64,000 bases of DNA from Shewanella baltica (GTDB taxonomy: Bacteria > Pseudomonadota > Gammaproteobacteria > Enterobacterales > Shewanellaceae), in the NCBI RefSeq assembly GCF_900456975.1, contig NZ_UGYM01000002.1, positions 2,480,001 through 2,544,000 of the forward strand. The letters run 5' to 3'. Of this stretch, positions 38,978 through 48,289 are shown in pieces (position 1 is the first letter of the stretch; each line of letters begins with the position of its first letter). The notes beneath the pieces are model-generated. The model saw nothing but the letters and a program-made list of their open reading frames with translations, made no database searches and was not told the DNA's origin. The position numbers and the translations under genes are program-made.

Positions 38978-39706
38978 CTAACGACTCGCAGCGTTATCGA
39001 CACGGCGCCACGCAAAATACAAGGCGCAAGCACTAGTCAATAACCAGAGTCCCACCCAAATCCACGCGGGGATCCAAGAACGCTCGGCCAACATCACCGC
39101 ATCACCTTGGCCATCAAGCCCGAGCAACACAGTTGGACTTGCCAGCGCATTGAGCATAATCATCAAGCCAATAATACGTAGAAACTGGGTCAGCATCTTG
39201 TTTTGACTGAGTTTAAGCGGTAGCAACAAAATAATAGTGAGTACGGCTAAGATCGCTAGTGTGAGGATATCTCGGCCCCAAAGCAAGCCGCTTAGCACCA
39301 CTAAAGCGCCCAGCAAGGCAAAACTCACGCGGATCCCCTTTGGCCAAGTCGCGAGCAAGTAGATTAAATATCCCCAACAGGCCGCGCCAAAATACCCAGC
39401 AAAACCAATCAACATCGGCGAACCGCCTTGGCTAAAACAAAAGCCTGCGCCGTTAGGAAACAACTGAATATGGCTGACCACGCCCGAGCTTAATATCGTC
39501 GCAATGCCGTGGGATAATTCATGGAAATAGCTTTCAAGCCATTTAAACGGCACGCTTAAATAGGGAATGCGAGTGATGAGTAACGCCACCACCAGCTCGA
39601 TAATAAACAAGCCTCGGCTTGGCACACCGCTGGCGGCTAAACCTGTTAATTTAGAAGAGGAAAATCGCGAGGTAGAACGGGGAGGCTTTTGTTGATGTTC
39701 AAGCAT
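38978..39706 (-). CDS. M50-family membrane metalloprotease-like protein
   Basis: About 242 residues from the ATG at 39706, which overlaps the stop of the upstream small gene by 8 nt. The zinc motif HELSH (HExxH, 62-66) lies next to a hydrophobic segment, and about six further helices follow. It resembles the M50B-like peptidase family. No PDZ domain is visible. The substrate is unknown. Confidence 0.82.
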   Translation of the reverse strand: MLEHQQKPPRSTSRFSSSKLTGLAASGVPSRGLFIIELVVALLITRIPYLSVPFKWLESYFHELSHGIATILSSGVVSHIQLFPNGAGFCFSQGGSPMLIGFAGYFGAACWGYLIYLLATWPKGIRVSFALLGALVVLSGLLWGRDILTLAILAVLTIILLLPLKLSQNKMLTQFLRIIGLMIMLNALASPTVLLGLDGQGDAVMLAERSWIPAWIWVGLWLLTSACALYFAWRRVDNAASR

Positions 39707-40016
39707 ACAAGTCCACGCCAACCATTTGCTGAATTTCATCGCGTTTGGCGGCATGTTGAGTTTGTAAATATTGGGCTATCGCCCCCTGATGGCCACGCGT
39801 GTCTTGCTCATACTCTAGGTGGGCGCCGAGCCTTGACTGTAAATTTCCGGCTGCGCTTTTACTTTTAGGCTGAGTCTCTAAACTAAGGGCTTCGACGGCA
39901 TCTTGATCAATCACTGGGCGTGACGATTCAGGTGCGGTTAGCCCCTGAGCGATAGCGGGTCTATTACTCGCTACAGCATTCGTCAAACTCATTTGATTCA
40001 CATTAACTTGCATCAA
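39699..40016 (-). CDS. Conserved hypothetical protein upstream of the M50 gene
   Basis: A 105-residue soluble protein rich in Gln, Ala and Ser, starting MMQVNVNQMSLTNAVASNRP. It has no signal peptide or recognised domain. Its stop overlaps the M50 start, which argues that it is real and translationally coupled. Function unknown. Confidence 0.6.
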   Translation of the reverse strand: MMQVNVNQMSLTNAVASNRPAIAQGLTAPESSRPVIDQDAVEALSLETQPKSKSAAGNLQSRLGAHLEYEQDTRGHQGAIAQYLQTQHAAKRDEIQQMVGVDLYA

Positions 40017-40035
40017 GAAGCCTTAAGTTTGCACT

Positions 40036-40078
40036 ATTCATCGTTAAGCCATTCATCGTTAAGCCATTCATCGTAAAG
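40036..40078. repeat. Short 15-bp tandem repeat
   Basis: Three units of attcatcgttaagcc, the last incomplete, in the gap between tsaB and the small hypothetical gene. Probably replication slippage. Confidence 0.85.
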
Positions 40079-40134
40079 AATGCTTAGCATTAATTGCCTG
40101 AGATTCTATCGCAGATACTCAGGCAAAGAACAGC

Positions 40135-40848
40135 TTATTCACGACCGGGTAACTTTTCCCATGTGACTGTATCACGTAAATATACAGGTTCAAGCTCATC
40201 GACCGAAGTTGTCAGCCCTGCTTTGATACCTGTCTCAGCCAATATCAGCATAGCCCTTGCATCGGGATATTTCACGGCGTCGAGAGCTAAAATCCCTTTG
40301 CCGAGTGCCAGTAAATCAGGATAAGCATCAAAACCGGTGCCGCAAGCCACAATGGGCGCTTCAGTATCAAGCTGAAGTTGTACGTTGGCAGGCGCACTGA
40401 CCACTTCTTTACCGACTAATGTCGCAATACCATCGACGGCCACAAACTGCCCCCAATACACTTCACCCATGCGCGCATCAATGGCACACAGCACTTGCTC
40501 GGCTTGATGCTCGCTAATGGCCATTTGTGCCATAGCCGCTAAGGTTGAAATACCAATCACAGGCAAATCTAACCCCAGTGCCAGACCTTGGGTCATGCTA
40601 GTGCAGATACGGATCCCCGTAAAACTGCCAGGACCACGACCATAGGCAATCGCCGCCACTTTATCTAAGCTAATGCCCGCTTGCTTGAGCACTGAATCGA
40701 CCATAGGCAACAGACGCTGGCTGTGTTCACGCGGCGCATCGGCAAGTTCAGCATAAATCTGACCTTGATATTGCAGCGCAGCTGAGCAGGATTCGGTACA
40801 AGTGTCTAAGGCAAGAATACAAGCAGAGTGTTCGTGTGTTATTGTCAT
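40135..40848 (-). CDS. tsaB: tRNA threonylcarbamoyladenosine biosynthesis protein TsaB
   Basis: A 237-residue TsaB (YeaZ) with the ASKHA-type start LALDTCTESCSAAL and the conserved GRGPGSFTGIRI. It scaffolds TsaD and TsaE in t6A37 modification of tRNA. An imperfect stem (ttgcctgag / ctcaggcaa, 40094-40126) just downstream may be a weak terminator. Confidence 0.95.
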   Translation of the reverse strand: MTITHEHSACILALDTCTESCSAALQYQGQIYAELADAPREHSQRLLPMVDSVLKQAGISLDKVAAIAYGRGPGSFTGIRICTSMTQGLALGLDLPVIGISTLAAMAQMAISEHQAEQVLCAIDARMGEVYWGQFVAVDGIATLVGKEVVSAPANVQLQLDTEAPIVACGTGFDAYPDLLALGKGILALDAVKYPDARAMLILAETGIKAGLTTSVDELEPVYLRDTVTWEKLPGRE

Positions 40849-41199
40849 TTCAAAACCGGATTAGCGGGCAAGATTTCGCATCAAATTGACCATTTCGGTA
40901 TTGTGCGAATATGCCATGAGTAAACTGGCGCAAATAATAACATCAAATGCCCGAAAACAAAGGGCTAAGCAAGCAAGTCAGCTAAAATAGCGCCCGCATG
41001 ATATCCAGTAGCAAATCAGGACTTGATGGATTTATGTGATCTAAGTCAATGATCGATAAACTCATTAAGGAATACCGCCAGCTTGGGGAAACTTTTTCAA
41101 CTTTGCTTGTCAGAGCAGACAAGTCTGGATTGAATTCATTCCTTGCCATTCCTTTACTATTGTACGATTGCATTAACCCGCCTTCGATAAGGATATTTC
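40849..41199. other. Intergenic region between divergent tsaB and hemB
   Basis: A 351-bp gap. It contains an inverted repeat cttgtc-N6-gacaag at 41106-41123 of unknown role. No gene seen. Confidence 0.4.
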
Positions 41200-42183
41200 A
41201 TGTTAAACACGCCTCCATTGCGTCGCCTAAGACGCTTACGTAGTTCAGAAGCGATGCGCGATCTGCTGCGCGAAACCCATATTTCGTTAAGCGATCTCAT
41301 CCATCCCCTGTTCATTGAAGAGCACATCACCCACGCAGTGCCTATCTCCACGCTACCTGGCATCAGCCGTTTACCAGAGAGTGCACTGGCGGAAGAAGTA
41401 CGCGAACTTTACGCCCTCGGGATCCGTTATGTAATGCCCTTTGGGATTTCGCACACTAAGGATGATAAAGGCAGCGACACATGGGATGACAATGGCTTGC
41501 TCGCCCGTATGGTGCGCACCATTAAAGCCGCCGTGCCTGAGATGATGGTGATCCCCGACATTTGTTTTTGTGAATACACAGATCACGGCCATTGCGGCGT
41601 GGTGCACAATAATGAAGTCTGCAACGACCTCACCGTCGAAAATTTAGTTAAGCAATCGATAACAGCCGCCAAAGCGGGCGCCGACATGTTAGCGCCATCG
41701 GCCATGATGGACGGTCAAGTGAAAGCCATTCGCCAAGGGCTTGATGCCGCAGGTTTTGAACATGTGGCGATTCTGGCTCACTCGGCAAAATTCGCCTCTT
41801 CCTTCTACGGTCCTTTTAGAGCCGCGGTCGATTGTGAACTCAGTGGTAACCGCAAGGGATATCAGCTTGATTATGCCAACGGTCGCCAAGCCCTGTTAGA
41901 AGCCTCATTAGATGAAGCCGAAGGCGCCGATATCCTGATGGTTAAACCGGGTACGCCCTACTTAGATGTGTTAAGCCGTTTAAGACAAGAAACCCACTTG
42001 CCACTCGCCGCCTATCAAGTCGGCGGCGAATATGCAGGCATCAAGTTTGCCGCCCTTGCAGGTGCGTTGGATGAGCGTGCAGTGGTGACAGAAACCTTTG
42101 TCGGCTTAAAGCGTGCGGGAGCGGATTTGATTGTCAGCTATTACACCAAACAATACGCCCAGTGGTTAGCCGAGAGTAGATAG
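41200..42183 (+). CDS. hemB: Delta-aminolevulinic acid dehydratase (porphobilinogen synthase)
   Basis: A 327-residue enzyme joining two 5-aminolevulinates in haem synthesis. Schiff-base lysines lie in LAHSAKFASSFYGPFR and MVKPGTPYLD. The CFCEYTDHGHC cysteines indicate a zinc-dependent active site. AAGGATA precedes the ATG. Haem supply links it loosely to the many cytochromes of such bacteria. Confidence 0.97.
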   Translation: MLNTPPLRRLRRLRSSEAMRDLLRETHISLSDLIHPLFIEEHITHAVPISTLPGISRLPESALAEEVRELYALGIRYVMPFGISHTKDDKGSDTWDDNGLLARMVRTIKAAVPEMMVIPDICFCEYTDHGHCGVVHNNEVCNDLTVENLVKQSITAAKAGADMLAPSAMMDGQVKAIRQGLDAAGFEHVAILAHSAKFASSFYGPFRAAVDCELSGNRKGYQLDYANGRQALLEASLDEAEGADILMVKPGTPYLDVLSRLRQETHLPLAAYQVGGEYAGIKFAALAGALDERAVVTETFVGLKRAGADLIVSYYTKQYAQWLAESR

Positions 42184-42224
42184 TTACCTCGGTAACGACC
42201 GTTGCGGACATTAAAAAATCGATT

Positions 42225-42254
42225 AAAAACGCCACCTTTATCGGTGGCGTTTTT
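42225..42254. terminator. Bidirectional terminator between hemB and msrBA
   Basis: Stem aaaaacgccacc / ggtggcgttttt with a 6-base loop between convergent genes. Confidence 0.92.
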
Positions 42255-42280
42255 GTATTTAGCATCCTGCGTTGAATTGC

Positions 42281-43186
42281 TTAAGCTTTTTGCAATCGTG
42301 CAAACAAGGCTTTCACTTTTTCGACTTTAGGGCGCACGACCATCTGACAATAAGGTTGCTCACCGTGTAAAGCAAAGTAATCATTGTGATAATTTTCAGC
42401 GGGATAAAACGTCTCAAATGCTGACACTTGGGTCACAATAGGCGCATCAAAAACCTTAGCCGCCGCTAACTGAGTCAACATAGCGGTGGTTTGCTCAATC
42501 TGCTCGGCATTATGGGCAAACACCACAGAGCGATATTGTGGCCCCTTATCATTGCCTTGACGATTGAGCGTGGTCGGATCATGACTCTCAAAAAAGACCT
42601 GCAACAGCGTCGTAAAATCAATTTCCTCTGGGTTGAACTCGATATGCACCACCTCTGCATGGCCAGTTTGGCCCGAGCAAACCGATTTATAATCGGCGTC
42701 ATGGGCATCACCGCCAGCATAGCCAGAAGTCACGTTCACCACGCCTTTTAGGCTTTTAAAAATCGCCTCGACGCACCAAAAACACCCAGCGCCAAAAGTT
42801 GCAAAGCTGTTCGATGCTGGTTCAACAGCATCATCCATCCCTTTGAAAACCATAGAAACGGAGTTAACACAGTGACGAATATTATTGGGGGTTAACATCT
42901 CACCTTCAAAAACATGGCCTAAATGGCCACCACACTGGCTACAGACAATCTCGGTTCTGCGGCCATCGGCGTCAACATGGCGAGTTACAGCGCCGGCGAT
43001 TTCATCATCGAAAGCTGGCCAGCCACAATGGGCATTAAATTTATGCTCAGAGCGGTACAAGGGCGCATGGCATTTTTTGCATAAATACAAACCCTTGGCA
43101 TCATGATCATAATACTCACCACTAAATGGTCGTTCAGTGCCTTTTTCTTCGATAACATAGCGTTCAAAATCGGTCAGTTTGTTCAT
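42281..43186 (-). CDS. msrBA: Bifunctional peptide methionine sulfoxide reductase MsrB-MsrA
   Basis: About 301 residues from the ATG at 43186, which follows AAAGGG. The N-terminal MsrB domain (1-115) has zinc cysteines 36, 39, 82 and 85 and catalytic Cys106 (RHCVNSVS). The C-terminal MsrA domain has catalytic Cys135 in GAGCFWC. The fusion repairs both R- and S-sulfoxides. No signal peptide, so it is cytoplasmic. Confidence 0.95.
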   Translation of the reverse strand: MNKLTDFERYVIEEKGTERPFSGEYYDHDAKGLYLCKKCHAPLYRSEHKFNAHCGWPAFDDEIAGAVTRHVDADGRRTEIVCSQCGGHLGHVFEGEMLTPNNIRHCVNSVSMVFKGMDDAVEPASNSFATFGAGCFWCVEAIFKSLKGVVNVTSGYAGGDAHDADYKSVCSGQTGHAEVVHIEFNPEEIDFTTLLQVFFESHDPTTLNRQGNDKGPQYRSVVFAHNAEQIEQTTAMLTQLAAAKVFDAPIVTQVSAFETFYPAENYHNDYFALHGEQPYCQMVVRPKVEKVKALFARLQKA

Positions 43187-43581
43187 ATTAATGCCCTTTC
43201 GACTCACGTCGTTGTCTATTTTGATACTCTTTGATTAAGTTGATTAAGCAGCTGTTCCATAAAAAGCCAACATAAGACCCACTCCAAGCAAGATATCTTG
43301 CACTCGGCTTCAAAATGCGGCTGACATCAATCCCAATCACAACAAATCTAATCACAACACATCCAATAACCCATACTAACGGGTTTAACGGCTAAAATCT
43401 TGCCACTTAAGTCAGTCCTAATCTAAGCATTTAAATCAGTGCGCATTAAGCGACAGCATAAATGACCGAAAATACAGCAGTTGCTCTCACTCACCCTCGC
43501 GGAGTATTTGCACCCGCTCAAGCGCACGGCTACACTTGCTGCGGGTCAAATTACAACTAAATATAACAAGTAGAAACCACA
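43187..43581. other. Intergenic region between msrBA and the oxygenase gene
   Basis: A 395-bp gap between divergent genes. It holds an imperfect direct repeat (aatcacaacaaatc / aatcacaacacatc near 43335-43365). No gene, clear promoter box or RNA was recognised. Confidence 0.4.
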
Positions 43582-44421
43582 ATGAAATTAGAAACCATTG
43601 ATTACCGCGCTGAAAACAGTGCCCAGCAATTCGTTGAATCACTTAGGGAAACTGGCTTTGGTGTTTTATCTAATCATCCGATTGATAAGCGCTTAGTTGA
43701 AGACATCTACACCGAGTGGCAAGCCTTTTTTAATTCAGAAGCCAAAAACGACTACATGTTTAAAAAGGAAACCCACGACGGTTTCTTCCCCGCATCGATT
43801 TCTGAAACTGCCAAAGGCAACACAGTCAAAGACATTAAAGAGTATTACCACGTGTACCCTTGGGGGCGGATCCCCGATTCACTGCGTGCCAATATTCTCG
43901 CCTATTATGACAAAGCCAACGCGCTAGCCGCTGAGCTTTTAGAGTGGATTGAAACCTACTCTCCAGAAGACGTAAAAGCCAAGTTTTCGATCCCATTGCC
44001 AGAAATGATCGCCAACAGCCAAAAAACCTTGCTGCGCATTCTGCATTACCCACCGATGACAGGCAGTGAAGAAATGGGCGCCATTCGCGCAGCAGCCCAT
44101 GAAGATATTAACCTTATCACAGTGTTACCTGCGGCCAATGAGCCAGGGCTGCAAGTGAAAGCCAAAGATGGCACTTGGTTAGATGTCCCCAGCGATTTTG
44201 GCAGCATCATTATCAATATCGGTGACATGCTACAGGAAGCGTCTGGCGGTTATTTCCCATCGACGTCACATCGCGTCATCAATCCTGAAGGTACGGATAA
44301 AACCAAACCACGGATCTCTTTGCCGTTATTTTTGCATCCAAACCCTGCTGTCGTGCTGTCTGAGCGTTATACCGCCGACAGTTATTTGATGGAAAGACTG
44401 CGCGAGCTTGGCGTTATTTAA
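43582..44421 (+). CDS. Isopenicillin N synthase-like Fe(II) oxygenase
   Basis: A 279-residue non-haem iron oxygenase. An N-terminal DIOX_N-like region (ETGFGVLSNHPID) precedes the jelly-roll. The iron ligands are His173, Asp175 (AAHEDINL) and His230 (TSHRVIN), and RIS (Arg244, Ser246) matches the 2-oxoglutarate-binding RxS. The substrate is unknown. It is a stand-alone gene with its own terminator, so it does not look like part of an antibiotic pathway. Confidence 0.88.
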   Translation: MKLETIDYRAENSAQQFVESLRETGFGVLSNHPIDKRLVEDIYTEWQAFFNSEAKNDYMFKKETHDGFFPASISETAKGNTVKDIKEYYHVYPWGRIPDSLRANILAYYDKANALAAELLEWIETYSPEDVKAKFSIPLPEMIANSQKTLLRILHYPPMTGSEEMGAIRAAAHEDINLITVLPAANEPGLQVKAKDGTWLDVPSDFGSIIINIGDMLQEASGGYFPSTSHRVINPEGTDKTKPRISLPLFLHPNPAVVLSERYTADSYLMERLRELGVI

Positions 44422-44484
44422 CCCCCGAATACCGCCCATTAATCCGAGAGATAATCGCAAGAGACAGTCAAGGATTAAGCGATT

Positions 44485-44508
44485 AAAGCGCCTTAGGGCG
44501 CTTTTTTT
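44485..44508 (+). terminator. Terminator after the oxygenase gene
   Basis: Stem aaagcgcc / ggcgcttt with a 4-base loop and seven T residues. Confidence 0.92.
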
Positions 44509-44572
44509 ATGACATTCGCCACCTTCAAGGTAGAATAGCCGTTCTTTAAGTTATTTAGGACAAGGCGTTATC

Positions 44573-45514
44573 ATGGCAATTCAGTGGTATCCAGGGCATA
44601 TGCACAAGGCACGCAAAGAGATTGAAGAGGCAATGCCTCAGGTCGATCTTGTTATCGAAGTGCTGGACGCGCGTATTCCCTACAGTAGCGAAAACCCCAT
44701 GGTGGCTCAGCTTCGAGGCGACAAACCTTGTATCAAACTGCTCAATAAATCCGATCTGGCCGATCCAGAGATCACAGCGCAATGGATTGAATACTTAGAA
44801 CGCGAACAAGGCGTAAAAGCCACCGCGATCACCACACTGCAAGCGGCAATGGTGAAAAAGATCCCTGATATCTGCCGTAAGTTAGTGCCGAGTCGCGATA
44901 AAACCGAAAAAGACATTCGCACTATGATCATGGGGATCCCCAACGTAGGGAAATCCACCATCATCAATACCTTAGCTGGCCGTGTTATCGCCAAAACCGG
45001 TAACGAACCTGCGGTCACCAAAACCCAGCAAAGGATCAATTTACGTAACGGTATCGTACTCTCGGACACCCCAGGGATTTTGTGGCCCAAAGTGGATAAC
45101 GAAGCGAGCAGCTATCGCCTCGCCGTCACTGGCGCCATTAAAGATACTGCAATGGAATATGAAGATGTGGCCCTGTTCGCTGCTAAGTATTTCTTAACCG
45201 CTTATCCAAAAGAGATTTGTGAGCGCTATAACTTAAGTGAATTACCCAAGGATGATGTCGCACTTCTCGAGGAAATCGGCCGTAAACGTGGAGCGCTACG
45301 TCCCGGTGGTCGCATTGATATGCACAAGGCATCTGAGTTATTGCTGCATGAATACCGCTCAGGCAAAATCGGCCTCCTTTCGTTAGAAACGCCAGCGATG
45401 GCCGAGCTTGAGAAGATTGAAGTCGCCCGCATCATGGCCATAAAAGAAGCCGAGAAAGAAGCCAAACTGGCTAATGAAAAGCTGAAACGTTCAGGCAAAC
45501 GCCATAACGACTAA
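44573..45514 (+). CDS. ylqF: Ribosome biogenesis GTPase YlqF/RbgA
   Basis: A 313-residue circularly permuted GTPase. The G4 motif NKSD (58-61) comes before the G1 loop GIPNVGKS (121-128), and DTPG is at 165-168. RbgA matures the large ribosomal subunit in Firmicutes; its role in gammaproteobacteria is less studied. The last 50 residues form a charged helix. Confidence 0.93.
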   Translation: MAIQWYPGHMHKARKEIEEAMPQVDLVIEVLDARIPYSSENPMVAQLRGDKPCIKLLNKSDLADPEITAQWIEYLEREQGVKATAITTLQAAMVKKIPDICRKLVPSRDKTEKDIRTMIMGIPNVGKSTIINTLAGRVIAKTGNEPAVTKTQQRINLRNGIVLSDTPGILWPKVDNEASSYRLAVTGAIKDTAMEYEDVALFAAKYFLTAYPKEICERYNLSELPKDDVALLEEIGRKRGALRPGGRIDMHKASELLLHEYRSGKIGLLSLETPAMAELEKIEVARIMAIKEAEKEAKLANEKLKRSGKRHND

Positions 45515-45626
45515 ATCAGCTTGCGACTCTGCGAGCGTTGAAAATAACGCGCGGAGTGTGTTGAAGATAAAGTGCTAATGACTTTATGTTTATGATCGTT
45601 ACGTTAATTCATCAAGCTTAAAATTT

Positions 45627-45658
45627 AAGCCAGTATAGTAAATATGCTGGCTTTTTTA
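45627..45658. terminator. Terminator between ylqF and the phosphatase gene
   Basis: Stem aagccagtata / tatgctggctt with one G-T pair, a 5-base loop and a T run; it can serve both convergent genes. Confidence 0.85.
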
Positions 45659-45704
45659 TTTCCATAAACGAAGATGTCGCGTTAACAAACACTGTCACGC
45701 ACAA

Positions 45705-46148
45705 CTACTTTTGTGGACCACAGATCAACCTATCAAGCAAGGCATCCATACTCTGCTCTAATAAATCCAACACCAGTTCAAAGCCCTGATCGCCACCATA
45801 GTAAGGGTCCGGCACTTCTGTGACTTGCGTATCCGCATAGGAGAGCATTAAGTGTAACTTGTACTGATACTCGAGCGGACAACGGCTACGCAAATCCGCT
45901 AAATTGGCCTTATCCGCCGCCAAAATTAAATCAAAATGTTCAAAGTCGGCATCCACAACCTGCCGAGCCCGCATTCCATCGAAACTAAAACCCCGCTTTT
46001 CCCCCGCCGCCATAGCACGGCTATCAGGCCTATCCCCTTGGTGATAACCAATAGTACCCGCAGAGTCCACCTCAATATTAAGCCTGCGCTGCGCAACCTT
46101 AAAGCGACACACAGCTTCTGCCGTCGGTGAACGGCAGATATTGCCCAT
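45705..46148 (-). pseudogene. Low-molecular-weight protein tyrosine phosphatase, 5'-damaged
   Basis: A 147-codon frame clearly of the LMW-PTP family (GNICRSPTAEAV, VDSAGT, VPDPYYGG with the catalytic Asp loop). The family active site is C-x-G-N-x-C-R-S, with the nucleophile Cys one residue before this Met. Here the frame upstream reads Val-Tyr-Met-Gly-Asn-Ile-Cys-Arg, so Tyr (TAT) stands where Cys (TGT) is needed. No ATG/GTG/TTG exists between that point and an upstream in-frame TAA. The normal first 8-10 residues are missing. The umuDC island begins right behind, so its arrival probably destroyed the 5' end. Sequencing error in one base would not restore a start codon. Confidence 0.7.
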
Positions 46149-46192
46149 ATAAACACAACAAACAAGATAAATGACAATAAAATCAATTAATT

Positions 46193-46213
46193 AAACACCA
46201 TTTATGGTGTTTT
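46193..46213. terminator. Hairpin at the umuC/phosphatase boundary
   Basis: Stem aaacacca / tggtgttt with a 4-base loop, between the umuC stop and the damaged phosphatase start. It is probably the umuC terminator. Confidence 0.6.
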
Positions 46214-46334
46214 TATAGAGAGCATTGAACAAATTTAAATGCTATTTTAATCAATTACTTATTTTGGGTTTTGGAGAGAGAAAGTGTGAATAATGCTCCT
46301 TAATAGGCCAAAACTAGACGTCTATTTCAACTAA

Positions 46335-47591
46335 TCAACACTTTATCTCAGGCAGACAATGCCACTTGGTAGTGTATTGTGGCGTGAGCAGGTCGCGGCG
46401 CATGGCCCATTTTTGCTCGATACCTTGGGCGGCAATGAATAAGGTATCTGTACCATAACGTTGATTGATGCCATCGAGGGTCTTCATTAACGCCGGTTTG
46501 GCTTTTGAGGCATTGAATAAATCTAACTGGCCATGCTGGGTGCTAACTAAATCAATCAGACCTACACCGACTTTATAATAACGTACGCCTGCACGGAAAA
46601 GTTGAGATGCTGCTTGTGTCATACCTTGAGTGAGTTCAATGCTGCAATCGGTGGCGCAAGCAAAGTGCACTAAGGTCTTAAAGCCTGTTGGGCGTTCATC
46701 GTAGGGAGAATTGCTGGCAAACAACAACATGGTTTTACAGCTTGAACCTTGCTTACGCGCTTTCGCTGCAGCAATCGCCACATGCTTACTTAACGCTTGC
46801 ATTAAATCCTCATACTCGGTAATACGCTCGCCCACACTACGAGTTGAAAATATTTGCTTCTTATCCGCCCTCGCCTCGTCCCATACTTTGCACGCTTGCC
46901 CATTGAGTTCACGCACAGTGCGTTCTATTTCAATACTAAATTGCTTTCGCGCTAAACCTGCAGGGATTTTGGCTAAGTCATAGGCGGTCTTGACGTTCAT
47001 CAATTCAAGTTTTTTGCTTATCCTGCGCCCAATACCCCAGACATCACTCACATTCATTGATTGTAAAATTGAAATCCTGTCTTGTTCATTATCGATAACA
47101 CACACACCCTGATAGCCAGGTAACTTCTTTGCCGCGTGATTGGCCGCTTTAGCCAGTGTGAGTGTTGAGCCTATGCCGACACAAACCGGCAAACGTGTCT
47201 CTTTCCAAACCGCTTTTCGAATCAACTGACCTTGGGCTCGCAAGCACTTAATGGCAGGGTAACTATTTTTAAAGGAGAGAAAGCTTTCATCAATCGAATA
47301 GACATGCTGCTCTGGTGCAAATCGGCCAATGATATTCATCATCTTTGCAGATAAATCGGCATAGAGTTCATAGTTACTTGAACAAACAATGACACCTAAT
47401 TTCGTGCACAGGTCTTTGACTTGAAAGTATGGTGCAAACTTAGGCACACCCCGTTCTTTAGCTTGCTTGTTTGCCGCAACAATACAGCCATCGTTGTTGC
47501 TCAACACAATCATTGGCTTACCACGCCAATCAGGTCTAAATACCTGCTCGGCGCTGCAATAGAAACTGTTGGCGTCTACCAAGGCAAACAT
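46335..47591 (-). CDS. umuC: Y-family DNA polymerase V catalytic subunit UmuC
   Basis: A 418-residue translesion polymerase. The catalytic acidic motifs are FALVDANSFYCS at the N-terminus and YSIDESFLSF near residue 100, followed by helix-hairpin-helix and little-finger (IMS_C) regions and the UmuC-type C-terminal domain. It works with two UmuD' subunits in SOS mutagenesis. The start overlaps the umuD stop (TGATG). Confidence 0.95.
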   Translation of the reverse strand: MFALVDANSFYCSAEQVFRPDWRGKPMIVLSNNDGCIVAANKQAKERGVPKFAPYFQVKDLCTKLGVIVCSSNYELYADLSAKMMNIIGRFAPEQHVYSIDESFLSFKNSYPAIKCLRAQGQLIRKAVWKETRLPVCVGIGSTLTLAKAANHAAKKLPGYQGVCVIDNEQDRISILQSMNVSDVWGIGRRISKKLELMNVKTAYDLAKIPAGLARKQFSIEIERTVRELNGQACKVWDEARADKKQIFSTRSVGERITEYEDLMQALSKHVAIAAAKARKQGSSCKTMLLFASNSPYDERPTGFKTLVHFACATDCSIELTQGMTQAASQLFRAGVRYYKVGVGLIDLVSTQHGQLDLFNASKAKPALMKTLDGINQRYGTDTLFIAAQGIEQKWAMRRDLLTPQYTTKWHCLPEIKC

Positions 47592-47998
47592 CAGATGTCA
47601 GCTAATAATGGACTTTGGCGATGGCAACGAACAGAACGAATAACAACCCCTTCTATCGTAAAGTTATCGTAATCGTGAATAGGCTGAGGTTGGTGCTGTT
47701 CATTCGATGACAGCAGCATGCGGTGCGTTTTATCGAGGATTTTACATACAAATTCACCGTTGAAATTGGCAACAATCACATCACCATGACGCGCGGTTTC
47801 TTGGCGGTCAACAATCAGTAAATCGCCATAAAAAATGCCCACTCCCTGCATTGAGTCACCTTTTGCGATACCAATAAAGGTCGCGCTGGGATGCACAACT
47901 AACAGCTCATCAAGGCTGAGACCCAACTGACTATATTCAGCTGCAGGGCTTTCGAAGCCAGTGATACCGGCACTGGCATAGATGGGGATAATACGCAT
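47591..47998 (-). CDS. umuD: DNA polymerase V accessory protein UmuD
   Basis: About 135 residues from the ATG at 47998. A LexA/UmuD-type S24 peptidase domain has the self-cleavage site Ala10-Gly11 (YASAGITGF), Ser49 in KGDSMQ and the general-base Lys86 (EFVCKIL). RecA-stimulated self-cleavage gives UmuD'. A LexA box lies 10-29 bp upstream. Confidence 0.94.
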   Translation of the reverse strand: MRIIPIYASAGITGFESPAAEYSQLGLSLDELLVVHPSATFIGIAKGDSMQGVGIFYGDLLIVDRQETARHGDVIVANFNGEFVCKILDKTHRMLLSSNEQHQPQPIHDYDNFTIEGVVIRSVRCHRQSPLLADI

Positions 47999-48007
47999 AG
48001 TCAACAC

Positions 48008-48027
48008 CACTGTTTTTATATACAGTA
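48008..48027 (-). promoter_or_regulatory. LexA (SOS) box upstream of umuDC
   Basis: CACTGTTTTTATATACAGTA (plus strand) contains CTG-N10-CAG with an AT-rich core and differs little from the consensus TACTGTATATATATACAGTA. It lies 10-29 bp upstream of the umuD ATG, so LexA would block this promoter. Confidence 0.88.
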
Positions 48028-48058
48028 ATTATAGGCGTTGTTAGCTAACTGGCAAGAA

Positions 48059-48289
48059 TTATTGTGATGTTTCGATGTAACACCATTGGTTCTTTTCTTT
48101 ATCAAACCCCACGTCAAAATTCACCGCGGTGGTGTCACCCGTCTGGTCTCTCTTTGCAACGATATCATTTAGTTCAGATAAATCATCAACACAGGTAAGT
48201 TCCGACAACTGCACCAGAAACAAAATTAAGAAGCTAAAAGCAGTTAAAAGTAATGTTATGACAAAGACTCGCACTGGTCTGAAGAGCAT
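48059..48289 (-). CDS. Small membrane-anchored hypothetical protein
   Basis: A 76-residue protein with an N-terminal hydrophobic helix (about 9-28) and an acidic C-terminal region containing two cysteines (TCVDD, WCYIE). An AAAGCAGAA stretch precedes the ATG. It lies just upstream of the umuDC LexA box on the same strand. No family recognised; it is probably a real small envelope protein. Confidence 0.45.
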   Translation of the reverse strand: MLFRPVRVFVITLLLTAFSFLILFLVQLSELTCVDDLSELNDIVAKRDQTGDTTAVNFDVGFDKEKNQWCYIETSQ

